DNA of 64,000 nt from the NCBI GenBank assembly GCA_029262895.1, contig JAJCYM010000070.1, positions 109,951 through 173,950 on the forward strand, in the 5' to 3' direction. The notes beneath the pieces are model-generated. The model searched no databases and was not told the origin of the DNA. It saw only the letters and a list, made by a program, of their open reading frames with translations. Of this stretch, positions 60,308 to 64,000 are shown piece after piece; the first letter of the stretch is position 1, and the number at the start of each line of letters is the position of its first letter. The translations under genes and the position numbers were made by a program. This DNA is from Roseivirga sp. Lineage in GTDB: Bacteria > Bacteroidota > Bacteroidia > Cytophagales > Cyclobacteriaceae.

Positions 60308-60388
60308 TTCGTTTGTGTCCTCACAAACGAACTGATCTGATTTCAAGCACTCTATCTCAAAGAAAGATGCTTGTGAAGACACAAACAT
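60308..60388. repeat. Two related hairpins between convergent genes
   Basis: TTCGTTTGTG-TCCT-CACAAACGAA is a perfect 10-bp stem. About 35 bases on, ATGCTTGTG-AAGA-CACAAACAT is a 9-bp stem with one mismatch. The arms share TTTGTG/CACAAA. They lie between the thioredoxin-like and cupin stops and may be the shared terminators or a repeat copy. Confidence 0.5.
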
Positions 60389-60399
60389 CTGCCCAAATT

Positions 60400-61071
60400 C
60401 TATTTGGTTGCTTGTAGCTTGGATTTAAACTTTTCGAACCGGCTAGCCTGTCCCTCTTTTTCTTCAAAGGGGAAGTAGTCTAAAACATCATATTCCCAGA
60501 CATTAGTAGGAAAGATAACAACCAGATTGGCCGTTTTATCAGCAATGTTTTTGAAGGCATGTGGCACCATAGGTGGGATATTTACAATATATGGCGCTGT
60601 AATGGTAAAAAGTGTATCGCCCAATGCATAGAGTATTTCGCCTTCAAGCAGCACATGAGATTCCTCTCCTTTGTGCGTGTGCATAGGAGGTGCACCACCC
60701 GGAAAGGTTTCGGTTATCCCGATTACAAGGTTCTGGTAGCCATGCTTATAGCCTTCCATGACATGCACATATTCGCCAGGGCCCGGATTGATAGCGGGTA
60801 GGTCTTCCACCTTGGCGGCATAGTCCTTCCAATTCTTTAGGTTCTTGGTTTCATACCCAGCCGGGACTGTTCTGCGCTCCAAAACCTTATGATTATGGTG
60901 TTGGGCATGCAGGTAGTCCATAATAGAGTCTGGAACGGTTTTGACTTCTCCTACAAGTTTTTCAATCGAAAAAGTTTCTTTGACGTTTTGGTCTCTTTTA
61001 TTTTCTTCAGGAGAACAGGCAGCAATGAGTAAAGCCGCGAAGAGGATAGTAAATAGTTTCTTGGTTGACAT
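60400..61071 (-). CDS. Cupin-domain lipoprotein
   Basis: 223 residues; lipobox ending LLIAACSPE. The cupin barrel occupies about 110-200: GGAPPMHTHKGEESHVLLEGEILYALGD with two histidines and a glutamate for a metal, then IPPMVPHAFKNIADKTANLVVI with the third histidine. These match a metal-binding cupin. Substrate unknown. The reverse complement spacer before it has no recognised signals. Confidence 0.82.
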   Translation of the reverse strand: MSTKKLFTILFAALLIAACSPEENKRDQNVKETFSIEKLVGEVKTVPDSIMDYLHAQHHNHKVLERRTVPAGYETKNLKNWKDYAAKVEDLPAINPGPGEYVHVMEGYKHGYQNLVIGITETFPGGAPPMHTHKGEESHVLLEGEILYALGDTLFTITAPYIVNIPPMVPHAFKNIADKTANLVVIFPTNVWEYDVLDYFPFEEKEGQASRFEKFKSKLQATK

Positions 61072-61271
61072 GTTAGAATAATGGTTGAGTTAATTCTAAT
61101 ATAAATAACTACAAGTTTCCATACAGGAATATTTATATCAATGGGCAGGAGCAAGGAGAGTGTCTTTATTGATTTTTAATCAAAACTCTACTTAATCATA
61201 GGAGATTCCGGCTTTGGTTAGCAGTACAGGTTCTCAAAGAAATTGTTAAGTCGAGCGTCTGAAATTTTGAG

Positions 61272-62396
61272 TCAATCACCTTCGCTAAAGGCAATTAGTT
61301 GTTTTTTGAATTGCTGAATCACGGCTCCTTCTTGTTGATTGGAAGAACTTGAGATTACTTCAATGATTGGTTGAGCGTTATTATCGTTCATCAATTTTGT
61401 GGCATGCATCAACATAGCACCTGTCAAATAGAATGGTTCTTTTTGAATTGCCTGATAGCGTTGAATGAGTGATTTTCTGGAAACAGCCTCAACCTCATAA
61501 AGCATAGTCCAGCTAGCATAATCTGCCAGGCCTTCTTCTATTTCCATAATGTCTTCTCCCTCTTCGCAGCTACACTTTGTTCCATCCGCTGCGGTGATTT
61601 CCAGATTTTTTAGAAGGTCATAACGCGCTTCTCTTTGTTGAAGAAACGAGTTTCCTAAACCGATTGCTTCCTCTTTTTTGTTGTCGAGTAAGGCTTCAAT
61701 CATATGAGACAAAGTCATTTGTTCTTCCCGGAATTCGGTTGTTAATGAATCTCCCTTTAAGTAGCAGCTGCGCAGTTCATTTCTATCGGGCTGTTGGTCC
61801 CATTTCGGCCATGCGCCTTCTTCTGTAAACCAATACCTTAACATTACTTCTACATGAAATGACTCATGAATGGCCAATTGTACTTTTACACTTGCCGGAA
61901 GCTTAAAAGGGAAGTCTGGAAAATCAGTAGGGATGATGACAGCGCTCTCGGCATTGTTAGTATTTAACCAGGTCGTGATTGATTCAGGTTGTTGTGAGAT
62001 TTTAACCAATGGGTTATTCAACCCTTCGTCAGTCAGGTTTGCAAAATTTAGTTGATAACCATAGAGGGCTGTGGAGAGTTTAGGTTTTTCACTTACCTCT
62101 GAGTATGAGATCACCTTTCCATTTTTCCATAAGCCTAAACATGCTTCTTCTTTCAGGGTATCAATAGCATGTAGGACAATTGGGCCATCACCAAGGTTGA
62201 AACCCTTCCAGACTAAATGTTCTGGTGAAGTACTTTTTTCCAGTAGCGCGACAAATTCCAAAGCGGTGGAATCGTTCCAGGCGGCCTGGCAAGAACCTGA
62301 TGGCAATGGAATTGATTCGGAAGAAGTGGATTGGCAAGAATAGACGACTAAGCTGAAGAGAATACAGCCGAACAGGTTAAAATATCTTGACTTCAT
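61272..62396 (-). CDS. Lipoprotein with an HExxH zinc-peptidase signature
   Basis: 374 residues; lipobox ending at VVYSCQS. In the centre KVQLAIHESFHVEVMLRYW has H-E-x-x-H (about 177-181), and about 110 residues later MEIEEGLADYASW offers an E-x-x-x-D second zinc site, as in gluzincins. The fold family is not recognised. SCQAAWN and CSCEEGE provide cysteines. It could be a surface metallopeptidase; catalytic activity is inferred from the signature alone. Confidence 0.62.
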   Translation of the reverse strand: MKSRYFNLFGCILFSLVVYSCQSTSSESIPLPSGSCQAAWNDSTALEFVALLEKSTSPEHLVWKGFNLGDGPIVLHAIDTLKEEACLGLWKNGKVISYSEVSEKPKLSTALYGYQLNFANLTDEGLNNPLVKISQQPESITTWLNTNNAESAVIIPTDFPDFPFKLPASVKVQLAIHESFHVEVMLRYWFTEEGAWPKWDQQPDRNELRSCYLKGDSLTTEFREEQMTLSHMIEALLDNKKEEAIGLGNSFLQQREARYDLLKNLEITAADGTKCSCEEGEDIMEIEEGLADYASWTMLYEVEAVSRKSLIQRYQAIQKEPFYLTGAMLMHATKLMNDNNAQPIIEVISSSSNQQEGAVIQQFKKQLIAFSEGD

Positions 62397-62451
62397 AGAT
62401 TAAATTTTAAGGATTGAAAATGGATTTATGGAGTTAGAGAAAGATCATAAA

Positions 62452-62664
62452 CTATTGAGAGTTAGGACGATATTCCAGGATATCTCCTGGTTGACATTCC
62501 AATACTTCACAGATAGCATTTAATGTATTGAACCGTATACCACGGGCCTTACCTGTTTTGAGTAGCGATAGGTTTGTCATGGAAATGCCTACTGCTGCTG
62601 ATAGCTCTTTAAGCTTCATCTTACGTTGGGCCATAACCACATCCAGATTGACTACAATGCTCAT
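62452..62664 (-). CDS. XRE-family HTH regulator (YozG-like)
   Basis: 70 residues from the ATG that overlaps the DUF2975 stop by four bases; the track start is upstream in that gene. HTH: VVMAQRKMKLKELSAAVGISMTNLSLLKTGKARGIRFNTLNAICEVLECQPGDILEY, the standard small Cro-like regulator. Such proteins pair with DUF2975 membrane genes throughout Bacteria and are thought to regulate them. Confidence 0.92.
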   Translation of the reverse strand: MSIVVNLDVVMAQRKMKLKELSAAVGISMTNLSLLKTGKARGIRFNTLNAICEVLECQPGDILEYRPNSQ

Positions 62665-63218
62665 ATGATGCTGGTTGAATCTTCCCTGAATTTCCCGCCT
62701 TCTCTGAATATCTCGCCTAGTACCCAGCAAGCAAGGCTGAATAATAATGGTTCGAAGGGTATAGCAAAATGAAAGATAGTTTGCCCATCCAGGGTGCCGA
62801 AGTTGAATAGGCTGACCAAGGCAAACAGTATTCCAAGCATGGCTAACCGCTGAAAGTGGTTGATGTTCTCCGTGAAGAAGGTGCGTTGATCATTTACAGA
62901 GATAAGCACCTTGAGAATTCTTTTTAGGATAAGCCAGGTAAGCACAAAAAACACTGAGGTTCTAATAAGTAACCAATACAGCATTGGCACCCCGATTTCG
63001 TTAAATGTCATTCCTGAGACGAGGGCTCCTTTCTGGATATTGAAGTTTGCGGCACCTGCATGAAAGGGCTGAGCAATGGTCCACTGATCAAATGCACTCG
63101 GTTCAATTTGCCAATAAACGACAGTTCCCAGCAGGACAGCATAGAGTGAAAAGAGAAGTATTATCGCGATGCGTGTAACCAGAATTGCGATTCGAATAAC
63201 ATGGTTGTGCATAAACAT
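62661..63218 (-). CDS. DUF2975 membrane protein
   Basis: 185 residues with four predicted helices: VTRIAIILLFSLYAVLLGTVVYW, LYWLLIRTSVFFVLTWLILKRI, LAMLGILFALVSLFNFG and PFEPLLFSLACWVLGEIF. The ending LACWVLGEIFREGGKFRED is typical of DUF2975. Function unknown. Translationally coupled to the XRE regulator. Two palindromes occur at and before its start codon. Confidence 0.88.
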   Translation of the reverse strand: MFMHNHVIRIAILVTRIAIILLFSLYAVLLGTVVYWQIEPSAFDQWTIAQPFHAGAANFNIQKGALVSGMTFNEIGVPMLYWLLIRTSVFFVLTWLILKRILKVLISVNDQRTFFTENINHFQRLAMLGILFALVSLFNFGTLDGQTIFHFAIPFEPLLFSLACWVLGEIFREGGKFREDSTSII

Positions 63219-63241
63219 AAATTTATGCTAAAGGTATTATA

Positions 63242-63260
63242 TTTTATGTTAAACATAAAA
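63242..63260. promoter_or_regulatory. Palindrome upstream of the DUF2975/XRE pair (candidate operator)
   Basis: TTTTATGTT-A-AACATAAAA, a perfect 9+1+9 palindrome about 24 bases before the start. A related CATAAATTTATG palindrome overlaps the start codon at 63216-63227. Together they give four copies of TTTATG/CATAAA, suggesting cooperative binding by the Cro-like regulator. Confidence 0.55.
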
Positions 63261-63411
63261 ATAATTATTAACCACTATTGCAAAATAATGAGCTATTCTT
63301 GATTCTAATGGTTGGAAGGAATGACGAAAGTAAGTCCTTAATCCCGAGGGAACGTTAAAGTGCGCTTCTGAATTCTAGGTTATTTTCTCCTTCACAATCA
63401 CGTCTGGATGA

Positions 63412-64000
63412 TTAGTTTCTGCGTTGTCGGGGAACCACCTTGCGCTCTTTCATATTGTATTTTCGGCCAACTGCCAGAAGGTGGAATTTATCTTCTCCAT
63501 CAGCATTAGCCACATAAGAATTGGCTTTTTGATCCCAATGCGTGCCATCGTACACCAACACATAAGTGTCACCAATTACTTCAAATTCGTCACCAGTGAC
63601 CAGCATGGCGGTATTCTCATCAATGGCGATGCCTAAAAGGTCAGGATAGACATCAAGCACTTCGAACATGTCGAATTGCCGGTTTCTGGCTAAGGTATGC
63701 TGATCAATGGCAATATTGGAAACAAAGCCTAGCCCTTCTTCATGGTCGCCTACCATGGTGGTGTTATTCTTTGTATCTCCTCTGGCCAAATAGGAGCCTT
63801 GTATAGTGGCACCTGCTGAACTTCCTCCGATAACTCCGCCTCTTTCCAGAAGTGCATTCAATTTCGTGTGGACTTTGGTATTCAGGTAAGAGTCAGCCAA
63901 CCTCCATTGGCGGCCACCGGGAAAGTAAACACCTCCGGCTTCATCAATTACCTTAGCAAAGGCTTCTTTGTCAGCTTCCTTGGGATCTGTAGTATGCAGC
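63412..64000 (-). CDS. Cyanophycinase-like (S51-family) protein, cut by window edge
   Basis: The frame continues past the track ORF to the right edge: HTTDPKEADKEAFAKVIDEAGGVYFPGGRQWR, then LADSYLNTKVHTKLNALLERGGVIGGSSAGATIQG. VYFPGG(R)Q and the nucleophile elbow GGSSAGA are hallmarks of class I glutamine-amidotransferase-like serine peptidases of the cyanophycinase/PepE group. A late histidine occurs in VGDHEEGLGFV. The protein probably hydrolyses a beta-aspartyl dipeptide or cyanophycin-like polymer; substrate is not decidable here. The start lies outside the window. Confidence 0.82.
   Translation of the reverse strand, partial: LHTTDPKEADKEAFAKVIDEAGGVYFPGGRQWRLADSYLNTKVHTKLNALLERGGVIGGSSAGATIQGSYLARGDTKNNTTMVGDHEEGLGFVSNIAIDQHTLARNRQFDMFEVLDVYPDLLGIAIDENTAMLVTGDEFEVIGDTYVLVYDGTHWDQKANSYVANADGEDKFHLLAVGRKYNMKERKVVPRQRRN

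Noticed and set aside
1-64000. tRNA, rRNA, CRISPR arrays, transposases, prophage genes
   Set aside because: Looked for and not seen; no cloverleaf, repeat-spacer array or recombinase other than XerD was recognised by eye.

Overview
This window looks like a chromosome segment of a Bacteroidota bacterium, most likely order Cytophagales. The evidence is a SusC/SusD pair behind an ECF sigma/FecR cassette, several families typical of the phylum (DUF2851, DUF6090, DUF4199, GIN-domain protein, permease-prefix FtsX permeases), TAnnTTTG-type promoter boxes, and moderate GC with very AT-rich spacers. I see no rRNA, tRNA, CRISPR array, insertion sequence or prophage. The species is not determined.

Layout. 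1-15 kb is mostly housekeeping: the 5' end of a family-2 glycosyltransferase, a monohaem cytochrome c, trmN, a CBM9-like secreted protein, rnhA and a MarC-family gene, aroQ divergent from xerD, then a forward run pyrD, ftsK, lolA, pyrF, DUF2851, a NeuD-like acetyltransferase, trhO and a nucleoside phosphorylase. 16-28 kb is a nutrient-uptake locus: ECF sigma, FecR anti-sigma, a SusC receptor with an N-terminal STN signalling domain, SusD, a third lipoprotein, then, behind a perfect 16-bp hairpin, a small lipoprotein that is little more than a free-standing TonB-receptor plug. A lipoprotein and an M28 peptidase follow. No carbohydrate-active enzymes are present, so the substrate is open.

28-40 kb is a regulation and envelope region. 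It holds a second ECF sigma factor translationally coupled to a large membrane protein (three copies of one domain plus a GIN domain), two PadR/FtsX-permease modules pointing at each other with palindromes at both PadR starts, an alkyltransferase-like protein without the reactive cysteine, and a membrane-anchored LuxR-type regulator. 40-49 kb holds hydrolases (class 3 lipase, M14, M20 and M23 peptidases) and thrC, plus a probable hydrolase gene remnant.

49-64 kb is accessory. An SRPBCC gene and a pair of overlapping tetR genes share an identical 20-mer in their promoters. Next come a second DUF6090 gene, an operon of aldo/keto reductase, NhaC-like antiporter and TIGR04076 protein, an AraC/DoxX/monooxygenase-like cluster, a DUF3179 lipoprotein with an outer-membrane barrel divergent from a thioredoxin-fold protein, a cupin lipoprotein, a probable HExxH metallopeptidase lipoprotein, a DUF2975/XRE pair behind palindromes, and a cyanophycinase-like gene cut by the right edge.

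Genes found by reading that the ORF track lacks: the glycosyltransferase at the left edge, a 39-residue basic membrane peptide with its own terminator, a truncated hydrolase tail, and the upstream part of the cyanophycinase-like gene. Several starts were moved to the codon that best fits the family, including TTG starts for xerD and pyrD. All functional names rest on motif reading, not on database searches.
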